Shown here: positions 8,869 to 17,507 of the stretch, one piece after another
Numbering within the stretch: the first letter of the stretch is position 1
Layout of the letters: every line of letters starts with the position of its first letter
Origin: Sporosarcina jiandibaonis
Lineage (GTDB): Bacteria; Bacillota; Bacilli; Bacillales_A; Planococcaceae
Assembly: GCF_013184495.1 (NCBI RefSeq)
Contig: NZ_JAAOIY010000002.1
Coordinates: forward strand, 186,001-250,000
Length of the DNA stretch: 64,000 nucleotides
Reading direction: 5' to 3'
Notes under the pieces: model-generated
Told to the model about the DNA's origin: nothing
The model's database searches: none
What the model saw: only the letters and a program-made list of their open reading frames with translations
Position numbers and translations under genes: made by a program

Positions 8869-8990
8869 ATAAGGCTTAACGACTTTTTGACTTGAGTAAA
8901 ATAGAATCTCCTCCTGATTAGGATTTATATGTTTTGTGGAGTGATAATAGTCGATTGGGGGTTCTTATCAGTACTTTTTTTGAATGGATT

Positions 8991-9036
8991 AAAAAAACCT
9001 ATCAACCCCACTAACTGGTGCTGTTGATCAGGTTTA
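8991..9036 (-). terminator. terminator of the TlpA-like gene
   Basis: On the minus strand AACCTGATCAAC pairs with GTTGATAGGTT, followed by a run of T. It ends transcription from 9650. Confidence 0.85.
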
Positions 9037-9038
9037 AC

Positions 9039-9650
9039 TCATTCAATATTATCTATCAATTCTTCAATCTTTTTTTCATCTACTGCATACCAAAATTTTT
9101 TCACAATTATTCCATCGGCGTTTATCAAATATGTTGTTGGATAATAATCAAAATCATATAAATCATTTATTTCACCTTCAGGATCTAATAGCACAGGAAA
9201 TGATAATCCAAGAGACTCAACAAACTTCTCAACATTTTCAATATTTCTTTCATCGGTAGTCATATTGACTGCAATAATCTCTACATTCTCTGAGTCCTTA
9301 TATTTTTTATAATAATTCTCCATGTGCGGCATTTCAACTCTACACGGTGGACACCATGATGCCCAAAAATTCAGGAATACTTTCTTGCCTTTGTAGTCGG
9401 AGAGTTTAACCATTTCACCAGATAAATTTTTTAATTCAAAATCAGGCGCGACATTATTTTTTTCAGACCCTATTTCAAACTCTGAGCCTTCTTTTTCTAA
9501 TTTATTAACTTGATCTTTTATTAAACCACTGGGGTACTCCTCTAATTTAACAGATTTATCTTTCCCTACAAAATTAGTTTTAATAGTGATAATAACCATG
9601 AAGGCAATAATGAATATTGAAATAATCATACCGACAAATTTTAAGTTCAT
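9039..9650 (-). CDS. TlpA/ResA-like membrane-anchored thiol-disulfide oxidoreductase
   Basis: 203 residues: an N-terminal signal anchor (roughly residues 4-25) and an extracytoplasmic thioredoxin fold beginning at APDFELKNLSGEMVKLSDYKGK. The active site is FWASWCPPCRVEMP, with the cis-proline motif YYPTTYLINADG. Such proteins reduce apocytochrome c or other exported thiols, as ResA does, but no cytochrome biogenesis genes are adjacent. GGAGGGG ahead of ATG 9650 decides the start. Base composition is more AT-rich than its neighbours, possibly a transferred gene. Confidence 0.85.
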   Translation of the reverse strand: MNLKFVGMIISIFIIAFMVIITIKTNFVGKDKSVKLEEYPSGLIKDQVNKLEKEGSEFEIGSEKNNVAPDFELKNLSGEMVKLSDYKGKKVFLNFWASWCPPCRVEMPHMENYYKKYKDSENVEIIAVNMTTDERNIENVEKFVESLGLSFPVLLDPEGEINDLYDFDYYPTTYLINADGIIVKKFWYAVDEKKIEELIDNIE

Positions 9651-9751
9651 TAATTTCCCCTCCATGAAATAATTAATTCAATACTTAGTCTACACACGAT
9701 ATGTATACCAAGCAATTTTATACACATGTGGATAATTGATTCAGGTCGTGC

Positions 9752-9786
9752 AAATAAAAAATACCCACGTGAATTCAAGTGGGCAT
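9752..9786 (-). terminator. terminator of the DsbA-family gene
   Basis: On the minus strand GCCCACTTG pairs with CACGTGGG around a GAATTC loop and is followed by TATTTTTTATT. Confidence 0.85.
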
Positions 9787-9801
9787 AGCAAAGCGATATT
9801 C

Positions 9802-10719
9802 TTATTTTGTTTCAATATAAACTTCACCGAGAATTTCCTTCTCTTCATATTGCCCGGTCGTTAGTTCTTTTTGAATAAAGGCAGCGATGTCTTTTTGTTC
9901 GATGTCATAGAGCTCTTCGATTTCTCGTGAGAACAGCAATCCTTCTTCTTGGAGTAAGTTGGATAGTGCAGGGACTGCTTTTGCTTGCGGTGCTTCATTC
10001 TCGAGAACTTGTGTTAATGCGGTGATGTAGGATTCGATTGGACGTGCCCCGACGATTTTAACGCCTTTGTTATCTTCATTTACTAGAATGATTGTTGGAA
10101 ACCCTCTGGCTCCCAAGTTTCTTGTCAGTTCGAAATCTTGGTTTAAGAGCGCTTGGCTGCTCGCTTGGTTTGCTTCGCGAATGATTTCTTCGCCGTCTAA
10201 TCCTAACTCGTTGACGATGTCGATTAATACCTTGTCTTCAGCGATGTTTTGATTAAACGCAAAAACGGCTTCTCTTGCTCGGCGTAAAAATGTGGATGCT
10301 AGTTGCTCATTCTTTTTTTGAATCACTTTAAACACGCGAGACGGCGGGTAGGATGATGAAATAGGGTTTTCGAGCCAAACAGTGCCATCGATCGGCATGC
10401 GGGAATGGTCTCCGACTTCTCTCCAATGCCCGGCAACGTCAGAAGGTTTGTTAATGCCGTTGCTGGTGTCCGCGAAACCGCCCCATTTTTCCAATAATCC
10501 ACCCATGATGGTTTGAATGTTTAAATAGTGGCCGTATTGCTTTTCAAAGCGGCGCAGAACAGGTTCAAGCGCCCAGCAATGAGAGCAAATTGGATCCGTT
10601 ACGTAGTAAAGTGTGAGCTTCTTTTCAGGTGCGTTGAGGTCGATCATCTCCATTTCCGCATCGCCGCCTGGTCCGCAAATACCCGTCTCTAAATCACAAA
10701 TCATATTGTTATTTTTCAT
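9802..10719 (-). CDS. DsbA-family (thioredoxin_5) protein, FrnE/SpxH-like
   Basis: 305 residues. After a short Cys-containing head (CDLETGICGPGG) comes the DsbA fold with active site YYVTDPICSHCWALEP, an inserted helical domain, and the cis-proline strand GARGFPTIILV. The relation to FrnE and to the ClpXP adaptor YjbH/SpxH is by overall layout; a CSHC active site argues for a redox role. AGGAGG ribosome site. It lies 64 bases downstream of a MarR gene, with a palindrome overlapping its likely promoter, so MarR control is probable. Confidence 0.8.
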   Translation of the reverse strand: MKNNNMICDLETGICGPGGDAEMEMIDLNAPEKKLTLYYVTDPICSHCWALEPVLRRFEKQYGHYLNIQTIMGGLLEKWGGFADTSNGINKPSDVAGHWREVGDHSRMPIDGTVWLENPISSSYPPSRVFKVIQKKNEQLASTFLRRAREAVFAFNQNIAEDKVLIDIVNELGLDGEEIIREANQASSQALLNQDFELTRNLGARGFPTIILVNEDNKGVKIVGARPIESYITALTQVLENEAPQAKAVPALSNLLQEEGLLFSREIEELYDIEQKDIAAFIQKELTTGQYEEKEILGEVYIETK

Positions 10720-10742
10720 GTCATTAATCCTCCTTTTCTAAT

Positions 10743-10764
10743 ATCAGTTTATAGCTAAACTGAT
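10743..10764. promoter_or_regulatory. candidate MarR operator ahead of the DsbA-family gene
   Basis: A perfect 8-bp inverted repeat with 6-bp centre: ATCAGTTT (10743-10750) and AAACTGAT (10757-10764). A related wider pair, GCTAAACT (10754-10761) and AGTTTAGC (10781-10788), surrounds it. On the minus strand it overlaps a TTGATT...TATAAA promoter-like pair, so bound repressor would block the promoter. Confidence 0.5.
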
Positions 10765-10783
10765 GAAAAATCAAGTGTATAGT

Positions 10784-11218
10784 TTAGCCTTGAATTTTTT
10801 TTAGTAAATGAAGCAGTTGTTTCTTTTCTTCATGATCCAAGTTATTGAATTGCTCTGCTTGAAAAAGTTGTTGTTCAGGCACGACCTCGTTATAAAGTTC
10901 TTTTCCTTTATTCGTTAATGAGATGTAATTCGTTTTCCACTCTCTGTCACGACGGATTAAATCCATGCTTTCCAACTTGTTCAGTAATTGAGTGATATTT
11001 CCTTTTGTGACGACTAGTTTCTCGCCTAATTCTTGTTGAGTAATCGGCTGGCTCTTTCCGACATTGGAAAGTAAATCGAATTGGGCTGCGGTCAAGTTCC
11101 AGTTTTTTAGATGTTGATTCGTATATTTAATGTTTTTATTGTAAAATCGAGTGATTCTAAACCATAACAAAATGCCTAGTTTGATATCTTGTTTGGAGGA
11201 TTTTAAGTGATTTTCCAT
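10784..11218 (-). CDS. MarR-family transcriptional regulator
   Basis: 144 residues with the winged-helix core: LTAAQFDLLSNVGKSQPITQQELGEKLVVTKGNITQLLNKLESMDLIRRDREWKTNYISLTNKGKEL. The recognition helix and the DR-wing are canonical. No conserved redox cysteine is seen, so sensing is more likely through a ligand. It precedes a DsbA-family gene and the palindrome between them. Ribosome site AAAGG is rather distant. Likely a local repressor. Confidence 0.85.
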   Translation of the reverse strand: MENHLKSSKQDIKLGILLWFRITRFYNKNIKYTNQHLKNWNLTAAQFDLLSNVGKSQPITQQELGEKLVVTKGNITQLLNKLESMDLIRRDREWKTNYISLTNKGKELYNEVVPEQQLFQAEQFNNLDHEEKKQLLHLLKKIQG

Positions 11219-11353
11219 GGCAATTCACGACCTTTCAAAGTTAAGTGTACAACTGAATGGCCGAATTATAAAGCAGAACCCCGAGTTTTACAGAGGATAA
11301 ATGGCGTTTTTGTAGAATAGAAGAAAGAAGTATCACTATTGGAGGTTTGAGCG

Positions 11354-12349
11354 ATGCCTTTAGAAATTGTGCGAAATGATCTTACAAAGATGCGTGTAGA
11401 TGTCATCGTGAACGCGGCAAATAGCGCGCTTCAAATGGGGGGCGGTGTCTGCGGGGCTATTTTTAATGCTGCTGGCGCAGATGAGTTGCAGGCGGCGTGC
11501 GATGATATTGGCGGATGTCCGACAGGGGAGGCTGTCATTACTGATGGATTTCAATTGCCGGTGAAGAAAATTATTCATACGGTCGGACCGATTTGGAAAG
11601 GCGGCACGGCGAATGAAGAAACGCTTCTTAGAAATTGTTATAAAAACTCATTAGCGCTTGCTGTTGCTGAAGGTTATGAGTCCATTGCGTTTCCGCTAAT
11701 TTCTTCTGGAATTTACGGCTATCCCAGAGAACAAGCCTTCCAAGTCGCCATGTCGACCATAAGCGAATTCTTGTGCGAGCATGATATATATGTCTATCTT
11801 GTTGTTTTCGATAAGAAGGCGTTCGGGATAAGCAAGAAGCTGTTTACATCGATTGCAGAGTATATCGATGAGCATTATGTGGAAGAGCATGAAGCCGCTT
11901 ATCCTCGAAATCGACGGCAGTTGGAAAGCGAAATTTTGCAGGAATCAGAGGCTTATCCAATCGAAACGCCCGTTATCAAAAGAAGTCTAGATGACGTTTT
12001 AGCGCAAATGGATGAATCTTTTTCCAAAAGCTTGTTGCGTTTAATCGATGAAAAGGGCATGACAGACGCGGCTGCGTATCGAAAAGCGAATATCGACCGT
12101 CGTTTATTTTCTAAAATCCGCAATTCAGTCGATTACACGCCGCTTAAAAAAACCGTCATTGCTTTCGCGATCGCGTTGGAATTAAACCTTGATGAAACAA
12201 TCGATTTATTGGCGAAAGCGGGGTACACGTTGTCGCGGAGTTATAAATTCGATGTGATTATTGAGTATTTCATTGAAGAGGAAGTCTATAATATTCACGA
12301 AATCAATGAGGTGCTATTTAGTTTTGATCAAGTGTTGTTAGGCGCGTAA
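11354..12349 (+). CDS. macro-domain protein with C-terminal helical/HTH-like domain
   Basis: 331 residues. Residues 1-150 form a macro domain that binds or hydrolyses ADP-ribose derivatives: IVNAANSALQMGGGVCGAIFNAAG, VGPIWKGG and the phosphate loop ISSGIYGYPREQA. After a variable linker comes a separate C-terminal domain of about 115 residues (SLLRLIDEKGMTDAAAYRKANIDRRLFSKIR...LNLDETIDLLAKAGYTLS). It resembles an XRE-like helix-turn-helix bundle seen appended to various signalling domains in Firmicutes. GGAGG ribosome site. The vWA gene 105 bases downstream is in the same direction. Role in ADP-ribose signalling or stress response is inferred. Confidence 0.8.
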   Translation: MPLEIVRNDLTKMRVDVIVNAANSALQMGGGVCGAIFNAAGADELQAACDDIGGCPTGEAVITDGFQLPVKKIIHTVGPIWKGGTANEETLLRNCYKNSLALAVAEGYESIAFPLISSGIYGYPREQAFQVAMSTISEFLCEHDIYVYLVVFDKKAFGISKKLFTSIAEYIDEHYVEEHEAAYPRNRRQLESEILQESEAYPIETPVIKRSLDDVLAQMDESFSKSLLRLIDEKGMTDAAAYRKANIDRRLFSKIRNSVDYTPLKKTVIAFAIALELNLDETIDLLAKAGYTLSRSYKFDVIIEYFIEEEVYNIHEINEVLFSFDQVLLGA

Positions 12350-12454
12350 AAATGTCGCTTCTGAAGCGACCTATTCGATTTCATAACTTGTTATTCTTAA
12401 TTTGTAGAGGAAACCGGACGGAGGTTCCGGTAACAAACGAGGAGGCTGACAAAT

Positions 12455-13099
12455 ATGAATGCGAATGGAACGGAATTAGTTTTTATTTTAGACAGAAGCG
12501 GTTCGATGGCGGGGCTTGAGGCGGATACCATCGGCGGCTATAATGCGATGCTAGCGAAACAAAAAAATGAAGAAGGCGAAGCGACGGTCACTACGGTTTT
12601 ATTCAACCACGACATCGACTTGCTGCATGACCGTATTAAGATCAAAGGGATTGCGCCGATTACCGAACGGGAATACGAGGTGGGCGGCACGACTGCATTG
12701 CTGGATGCTATTGGGTCGACTATCCATAAAATCGGCAATGTCCAAAAGAGAACGAGTGAAGAAGAGCGTGCTGGAAAAGTACTTTTTGTCATCACCACGG
12801 ATGGAATGGAGAACGCCAGCCGTGAATACGATTATGCGAAGATAAAGGCAATGATTGAGCACCAAAAGGTTAAGTACGGCTGGGAGTTTATCTTCCTCGG
12901 TGCCAATATCGACGCATTGGCTACCGCTTCGAAGTTCGGGATTCAAGAAGACTATGCCGTAAACTATCATGCTGACAGCGAAGGCACTCAAGTTAATTTC
13001 CAAGCGCTTAATGAGGCTGTTACATCTTTTCGAAAAGGTCAAAAGATAGACCGTCTTTGGAAGGAAAACATTGAAAAGGATTTTGAAAGTCGAAAGTGA
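12455..13099 (+). CDS. von Willebrand factor A domain protein
   Basis: 214 residues, essentially one vWA domain. The metal-ion-dependent adhesion site is complete: DRSGSM at residues 12-17, the conserved Thr in VGGTTALLDAI, and the Asp in VITTDGMENASRE. There is no signal peptide or membrane segment, so it acts in the cytoplasm, like TerY-type vWA proteins. GAGGAGG ribosome site. A weak hairpin (GTCGCTT/AAGCGAC at about 12353) separates it from the macro-domain gene, but partial co-transcription is likely. A terminator follows. Partner unknown. Confidence 0.8.
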   Translation: MNANGTELVFILDRSGSMAGLEADTIGGYNAMLAKQKNEEGEATVTTVLFNHDIDLLHDRIKIKGIAPITEREYEVGGTTALLDAIGSTIHKIGNVQKRTSEEERAGKVLFVITTDGMENASREYDYAKIKAMIEHQKVKYGWEFIFLGANIDALATASKFGIQEDYAVNYHADSEGTQVNFQALNEAVTSFRKGQKIDRLWKENIEKDFESRK

Positions 13100-13114
13100 T
13101 GTATTTGAATGAGA

Positions 13115-13146
13115 AACAGTATCCGTGAAATGGGTACTGTTTTTTA
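13115..13146 (+). terminator. terminator after the vWA gene
   Basis: AACAGTATCC (13115-13124) pairs with GGGTACTGTT (13132-13141) with one mismatch, followed by a T run. Confidence 0.8.
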
Positions 13147-13244
13147 TATATATAAAGGTTTTTTAGTAGTGGTACTAGAAGGTGTTAGCAAGTCACGGAT
13201 AAACTGTGAATGTTTATAAATAGAAGTAAAGGATGGGGGATTTT

Positions 13245-13682
13245 ATGTTCATCGTTAACACAGAGGCAGCGATTTACAAAGACGGTAAGTACTTAATCAT
13301 CAAGCGGGGGGAAAAGGAAGCGCATGCTGGCGGAGAGCTTTCTTTGGTCGGTGGAAAGGTGGAAATTGAGGAAAATTCTACAGGTGTGTTGGAGAATACA
13401 ATCATTCGGGAAGTGAAAGAAGAGGTTGGTCTTTCAATAATAGGCAAGCCGCGTTATATACAAAGCACAAATTTTGTCACAGATAACGGATTTCATGTTG
13501 TAAATGTAATTTTTCTTTGTGAAGAAGTAGAAGGAGAAGCTCATGCAGTTAGTGCCGACGAGGTGGACGTCGTGTATTGGATGACGCCTGAAGAAGTGTA
13601 TAACGCAAAAGCACAGGATTATTTGAAAGACAGTGTCGAAATGGCTGAAGCGTTGCGAATTGAAGGGAAAAGAGGACGATGA
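13245..13682 (+). CDS. Nudix hydrolase
   Basis: 145 residues. The Nudix box is VGGKVEIEENSTGVLENTI followed by IREVKEEVGL. The REVKEE helix with its metal-binding glutamates is intact, with a loop about four residues longer than the minimal GX5EX7REUXEEXGU. It should cleave a nucleoside diphosphate linked to another group; the substrate is not evident. ATG 13245 is preferred to ATG 13233 because GGGGG lies at a good distance. Transcribed alone. Confidence 0.85.
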   Translation: MFIVNTEAAIYKDGKYLIIKRGEKEAHAGGELSLVGGKVEIEENSTGVLENTIIREVKEEVGLSIIGKPRYIQSTNFVTDNGFHVVNVIFLCEEVEGEAHAVSADEVDVVYWMTPEEVYNAKAQDYLKDSVEMAEALRIEGKRGR

Positions 13683-13826
13683 TTTCTACGTAATTGCACT
13701 TTTTGCCATTAAAGACAACCACCAGTTGTATTGGATTTCTTCACTAGGTATCTATGTGTTCAGCTTTATAGCTGGTTTTTCAATCGGGAGGTCAGGAGAC
13801 TGTTACACGATTTGAAAACAGAAAAG

Positions 13827-13856
13827 AAGCCCCGAAGATTTTGGGGGCTTGGCGCA
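13827..13856. terminator. terminator between Nudix and malic enzyme genes
   Basis: AAGCCCC (13827-13833) pairs with GGGGCTT (13844-13850). Read on the minus strand it is followed by CTTTTC, fitting termination of the malic enzyme transcript; it may also act on the plus strand. Confidence 0.7.
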
Positions 13857-13876
13857 ATAGTACTTTGATTTATTGA

Positions 13877-15049
13877 TCAAATCTGGGCGACACCTGTATT
13901 AATAGCAGCATCGCTAACAGCTCTAGAAACTGCATCTACAACTCGTGGATCGAAAGGATTGGGAATAACATATTCTTCAGTTAATTCCGCTGGGGTAATT
14001 AACGAAGCAATGGCGTATGTTGCGGCTAATTTCATTTCATCATTAATATCTTTAGCTCTAACATTCAATGCGCCCTTGAAAATACCAGGAAAAGCCAAGA
14101 CGTTATTCACTTGATTGGCGTAATCCGATCGACCGGTTGCGATGACCCGAACTCCGTATTCTCTGGCCTTATTAGGAAGAATTTCTGGAATCGGGTTTGC
14201 AAGTGCAAAAACAATCGGGTCTGGATTCATGCGTTCGACTAATTCTTTCGTTAAAATATTCGCTACCGAAACACCGATGAATACGTCCGCATTATTTAAT
14301 GCATCCTTCAATGTCCCTGTTTCTTCGCTCGAATTTGTTATTTCAGCAATATGTTCCTTCTGTTCATTCATCCCATGCGGACGATTTTTATAAATAATTC
14401 CTTTTGAATCGCACATCATTATATTTTTGACACCGAGGGAGATAAGCAAGTTTGTAATCGCGATACCTGCAGCGCCTGCTCCATTCACAACGATTTTTAT
14501 CTCTTGCATTGTTTTATTCACTAATTTTAAAGCGTTCATTAGACCAGCGGAAACAACGATTGCTGTACCATGCTGATCATCATGAAATACCGGGATATCG
14601 CATTCTTCACGCAGTCGTTTTTCAATTTCAAAACAACGCGGTGCGGATATGTCTTCAAGATTGATACCGCCGAAAGTGGGGCTTAGTAATTTAACGGTTC
14701 GAATAATTTCTTCTGTATCAGTTGTATCTAAGCAAATAGGAAACGCATCGATATCCGCAAACTTTTTAAGTAGCAATGCTTTTCCTTCCATCACAGGCAG
14801 TGACGCGGCCGGTCCAATATCACCAAGACCTAAAACAGCAGTGCCGTCCGTTACGATGCCAACTAAATTCCCTTTAATTGTATAATCGTACACTTTGGTA
14901 GGGTCATTATGGATTTCGACACAAGGATCTGCAACGCCAGGTGAATAAGCTAAGCTCAAGTCGACATCGTTTTCCAATGGAACCTTAGATTTAATCTCCA
15001 TTTTCCCTCTATGCTTTCGATGGACCTCTAATGCAGTTACACTTTCCAT
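13877..15049 (-). CDS. malic enzyme (NAD(P)-dependent, YtsJ-like short form)
   Basis: About 390 residues, the short bacterial form lacking the phosphotransacetylase tail. It converts malate to pyruvate and CO2. Visible signatures: YSPGVADPC with the catalytic Tyr, GTAVLGLGDIGP, the metal-binding GGINLEDISAPRCFEIE, PVFHDDQHGTAIV with the Asp pair, and the nucleotide fold VVNGAGAAGIAITNLL. The ribosome site GAGGG supports the start at 15049 rather than 15070. Cofactor preference cannot be fixed by eye. Together with the glyoxylate genes to the right it links C4 acids with pyruvate. Confidence 0.9.
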   Translation of the reverse strand: MESVTALEVHRKHRGKMEIKSKVPLENDVDLSLAYSPGVADPCVEIHNDPTKVYDYTIKGNLVGIVTDGTAVLGLGDIGPAASLPVMEGKALLLKKFADIDAFPICLDTTDTEEIIRTVKLLSPTFGGINLEDISAPRCFEIEKRLREECDIPVFHDDQHGTAIVVSAGLMNALKLVNKTMQEIKIVVNGAGAAGIAITNLLISLGVKNIMMCDSKGIIYKNRPHGMNEQKEHIAEITNSSEETGTLKDALNNADVFIGVSVANILTKELVERMNPDPIVFALANPIPEILPNKAREYGVRVIATGRSDYANQVNNVLAFPGIFKGALNVRAKDINDEMKLAATYAIASLITPAELTEEYVIPNPFDPRVVDAVSRAVSDAAINTGVAQI

Positions 15050-15168
15050 ATAATTAACCCTCTTTTCCATTGATTTATTTGTTTAGATGAATAATTATTA
15101 CCACATCTAAATTTTAAATACAAGTGCATGATTCCGAAAATTTAAAAAGAAAGCGAGTTTGCGATTTT

Positions 15169-15819
15169 TTAAAATCCGAGTTTTTTACGAACGTCTGCAG
15201 AATACGTTTGGCTGACAGGCAACACAGTTCCGTCCTTTAATGTAATTTGAATGTTTGAAGCAAAGTCACGCGAAATTTCCATGATATGCGATATATTCAC
15301 GATATAGGATCTATGGATTCGTATAAAACTAGTAGGAAGCTGAAGCGTTAAATCTTTTAACGTATAGATTGATTGATAACCCTCGTTATTTGTATAAAAC
15401 CAAGTCTTTTTTTGCAAGCTCTCTATATGAGAAACTTCTTCTATTGCAATTGGACACCAAAGGTCCTCATTTCTCCCTGTTAAAAAGGTGAGCGGTTGCT
15501 GTTTAGTAAACGAATGTGTTGCAGGCAAAATAATAATTAATGCCCCTTCTTTCTCCTCTATACGGATAGGATAGCCAATTCCGTAGTAGGCAACTCCGAA
15601 AATTGAATCATCTACGAGTTTTTCTACTTTACACTTTTTCTCGATAACTGTTTCAGCGACACTTCCTTTCTCTATCATTTGTCCTTTTTGAATGCGAATA
15701 TCATGTGCGCCAGAAATGTATTGCGAATAAGCGTTATCAGTGGCAACAACTATGGAAGCATCGTACGGAATCCAATCTTTCATTAAACTGACCAACTGTT
15801 GTAATCCTTCATTCGTCAT
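15169..15819 (-). CDS. LytTR-family transcriptional regulator with N-terminal sensor-like domain
   Basis: 216 residues. The last 100 residues are a LytTR DNA-binding domain: IAIEEVSHIESLQKKTWFYT, LKDLTLQLPTSFIRIHRSYIVNISHI and VLPVSQTYSADVRKKLGF. Instead of a receiver domain, the N-terminal 110 residues look like a PAS/GAF-type or sugar-diacid-recognition-like ligand module (PYDASIVVATDN, GYPIRIEEKEGALIIIL). It is divergent from isocitrate lyase across a 195-base region containing dyads, so it is a good candidate regulator of the glyoxylate shunt. GGAGGAATT ribosome site. Confidence 0.8.
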   Translation of the reverse strand: MTNEGLQQLVSLMKDWIPYDASIVVATDNAYSQYISGAHDIRIQKGQMIEKGSVAETVIEKKCKVEKLVDDSIFGVAYYGIGYPIRIEEKEGALIIILPATHSFTKQQPLTFLTGRNEDLWCPIAIEEVSHIESLQKKTWFYTNNEGYQSIYTLKDLTLQLPTSFIRIHRSYIVNISHIMEISRDFASNIQITLKDGTVLPVSQTYSADVRKKLGF

Positions 15820-15964
15820 ACTAATTCCTCCTTCAGTTTTAAGAAGCTAAACACTCGTCAACTCTTTCATCCTGATATAAGCGGTTCTGTCGGCAATTAT
15901 GCGATTCTATCAAAACATTGTGACAGATTAAAAATTCTGTTATATAGTAGTATATATCAACAAC

Positions 15965-15982
15965 AACTGTTATGGAACAGTT
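15965..15982. promoter_or_regulatory. dyad upstream of isocitrate lyase
   Basis: AACTGTT (15965-15971) and AACAGTT (15976-15982) form a perfect inverted repeat with a 4-bp centre, 33 bp before aceA. A related ACAGA/TCTGT pair lies just upstream. Candidate site for the divergent LytTR regulator; LytTR proteins often bind paired short motifs. Confidence 0.4.
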
Positions 15983-16015
15983 TATTTAAATAAAAAATAT
16001 TGGAGGATGATTTGT

Positions 16016-17299
16016 ATGTTAAACAGAGAAGAGCAAGCTAAACAATTAGAAGAAAGCTGGAGAAATGATGGTAGATGGAATGGCATTGAGAGATTATACA
16101 CAGGTGAGGATGTCGTAAAACTTAGAGGTTCTATTCAAATTGAACATACGCTTGCAAAAAAAGGAGCAGAGCGTCTATATAAATCGATTCATGAAGAAGA
16201 TTTTGTCAATGCGCTCGGTGCATTAACTGGAAACCAAGCTGTTCAACAAGTGAAAGCCGGTTTACAAGCAATCTATTTAAGTGGCTGGCAAGTTGCAGCC
16301 GATGCGAATCTAGCAGGTCAGATGTACCCCGATCAAAGTTTATATCCAGTTAATAGCGTTCCGAAAGTTGTAGAGCGCATTAACCAAGCACTGCAACGGG
16401 CTGACCAAATCGATCATTCAGAAGGAAGAGAAGACGGATTCGATTGGTTTGCGCCGATTGTAGCAGACATGGAAGCGGGATTTGGCGGCCCATTGAACGT
16501 TTTTGAACTCATGAAAAGTATGATTGAAGCGGGTGCGGCTGGTGTTCACCTTGAAGATCAACTCGCATCGGAAAAGAAATGCGGTCATTTAGGCGGGAAA
16601 GTATTACTGCCGACACAAAACGCTGTACGCAACTTGACGGCTGCTCGTCTAGCGGCAGACGTGTTGGGTGTACCAACAATCATCATCGCAAGAACGGATG
16701 CCGACGCTGCAGATATGGTGACAAGTGATATCGACCCAGTGGATCAAGAATTTATCACAGGTGAACGGACACCAGAAGGGTTCTTCCGTACAAAAGCGGG
16801 TATTGATCAAGCGATTGCAAGAGGGTTAGCTTACGCTCCTTATGCAGATCTTATCTGGTGTGAAACCTCAACACCGAATCTAGAAGAAGCACAACAGTTT
16901 GCGGATGCGATTCATGCAAAGTTCCCAGGTAAGCTGTTAGCGTACAACTGTTCACCATCATTCAACTGGAAAGCAGCGCTTTCCGATGAGGAAATTGCAA
17001 ACTATCAAAGAGAACTAGGGAAAATGGGTTACAAATTCCAGTTCGTAACACTTGCAGGATTCCACTCGTTGAACCACGGCATGTTTGAACTTGCGCATGA
17101 ATATAAAAATAACGGCATGGCCGCATATTCTAAACTGCAAGAAGCTGAGTTTGCGAGCGAACCGAAAGGATATACAGCAACGAGGCACCAGCGCGAAGTC
17201 GGAACTGGCTACTTTGATGAAGTATCGCAAGTGATTTCAGGTGGAACTTCATCTACAACGGCTATGAAAGGTTCTACTGAAGAAGCGCAATTTGCTTAA
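16016..17299 (+). CDS. aceA: isocitrate lyase
   Basis: 427 residues. Cleaves isocitrate to glyoxylate and succinate, the first glyoxylate-shunt step. The active-site signature [10 protein letters not shown] with the catalytic Cys is present, preceded by GVHLEDQ; also metal-site [19 protein letters not shown] and substrate-binding [12 protein letters not shown] 16016 with GGAGG nine bases ahead is preferred to ATG 16007. It is followed by a hairpin, a tiny zinc-ribbon gene and malate synthase G, so the pathway's two enzymes are clustered. Confidence 0.95.
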   Translation: MLNREEQAKQLEESWRNDGRWNGIERLYTGEDVVKLRGSIQIEHTLAKKGAERLYKSIHEEDFVNALGALTGNQAVQQVKAGLQAIYLSGWQVAADANLAGQMYPDQSLYPVNSVPKVVERINQALQRADQIDHSEGREDGFDWFAPIVADMEAGFGGPLNVFELMKSMIEAGAAGVHLEDQLASEKKCGHLGGKVLLPTQNAVRNLTAARLAADVLGVPTIIIARTDADAADMVTSDIDPVDQEFITGERTPEGFFRTKAGIDQAIARGLAYAPYADLIWCETSTPNLEEAQQFADAIHAKFPGKLLAYNCSPSFNWKAALSDEEIANYQRELGKMGYKFQFVTLAGFHSLNHGMFELAHEYKNNGMAAYSKLQEAEFASEPKGYTATRHQREVGTGYFDEVSQVISGGTSSTTAMKGSTEEAQFA

Positions 17300-17319
17300 T
17301 CGTTAATCGGAAATAATAA

Positions 17320-17350
17320 AACTTCCACCCCTTAAAAAGGGTGGAAGTTC
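17320..17350 (+). terminator. intercistronic hairpin after aceA
   Basis: ACTTCCACCC (17321-17330) pairs with GGGTGGAAGT (17339-17348). It lacks a T run, so it may attenuate or stabilise the aceA message rather than fully stop transcription. Confidence 0.55.
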
Positions 17351-17372
17351 ATAAAAATTGGAGGAGATCATA

Positions 17373-17501
17373 ATGAGAGGAAAAGAAAACGTTAAGATGT
17401 CTGTAGAGAAAGAATGCCCGGAATGCGGAGAGAAATTTACCGAAAAAATTGAATCAGTCGTATATGAGTGTGAACGTTGTATCGGTAGGCATGACCAATA
17501 A
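17373..17501 (+). CDS. 42-residue zinc-ribbon protein (YhfH-like)
   Basis: A small gene between aceA and malate synthase. The protein reads MRGKENVKMSVEKECPECGE onward and has two CxxC knuckles (CPECG at residues 15-19 and CERC at 33-36), the spacing of a zinc ribbon. Its ribosome site GGAGGAG is excellent and a terminator follows directly. The pattern CxECGE...YxxxCxxC resembles the YhfH family of tiny Bacillus proteins. Role unknown; its position suggests a link to glyoxylate-shunt expression. Confidence 0.7.
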   Translation: MRGKENVKMSVEKECPECGEKFTEKIESVVYECERCIGRHDQ

Positions 17502-17507
17502 ATAAAG

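Noticed and set aside
13633..13815. Small plus-strand frame following the Nudix gene
   Set aside because: It begins inside the Nudix gene in another frame and has no ribosome site; the peptide is unremarkable.
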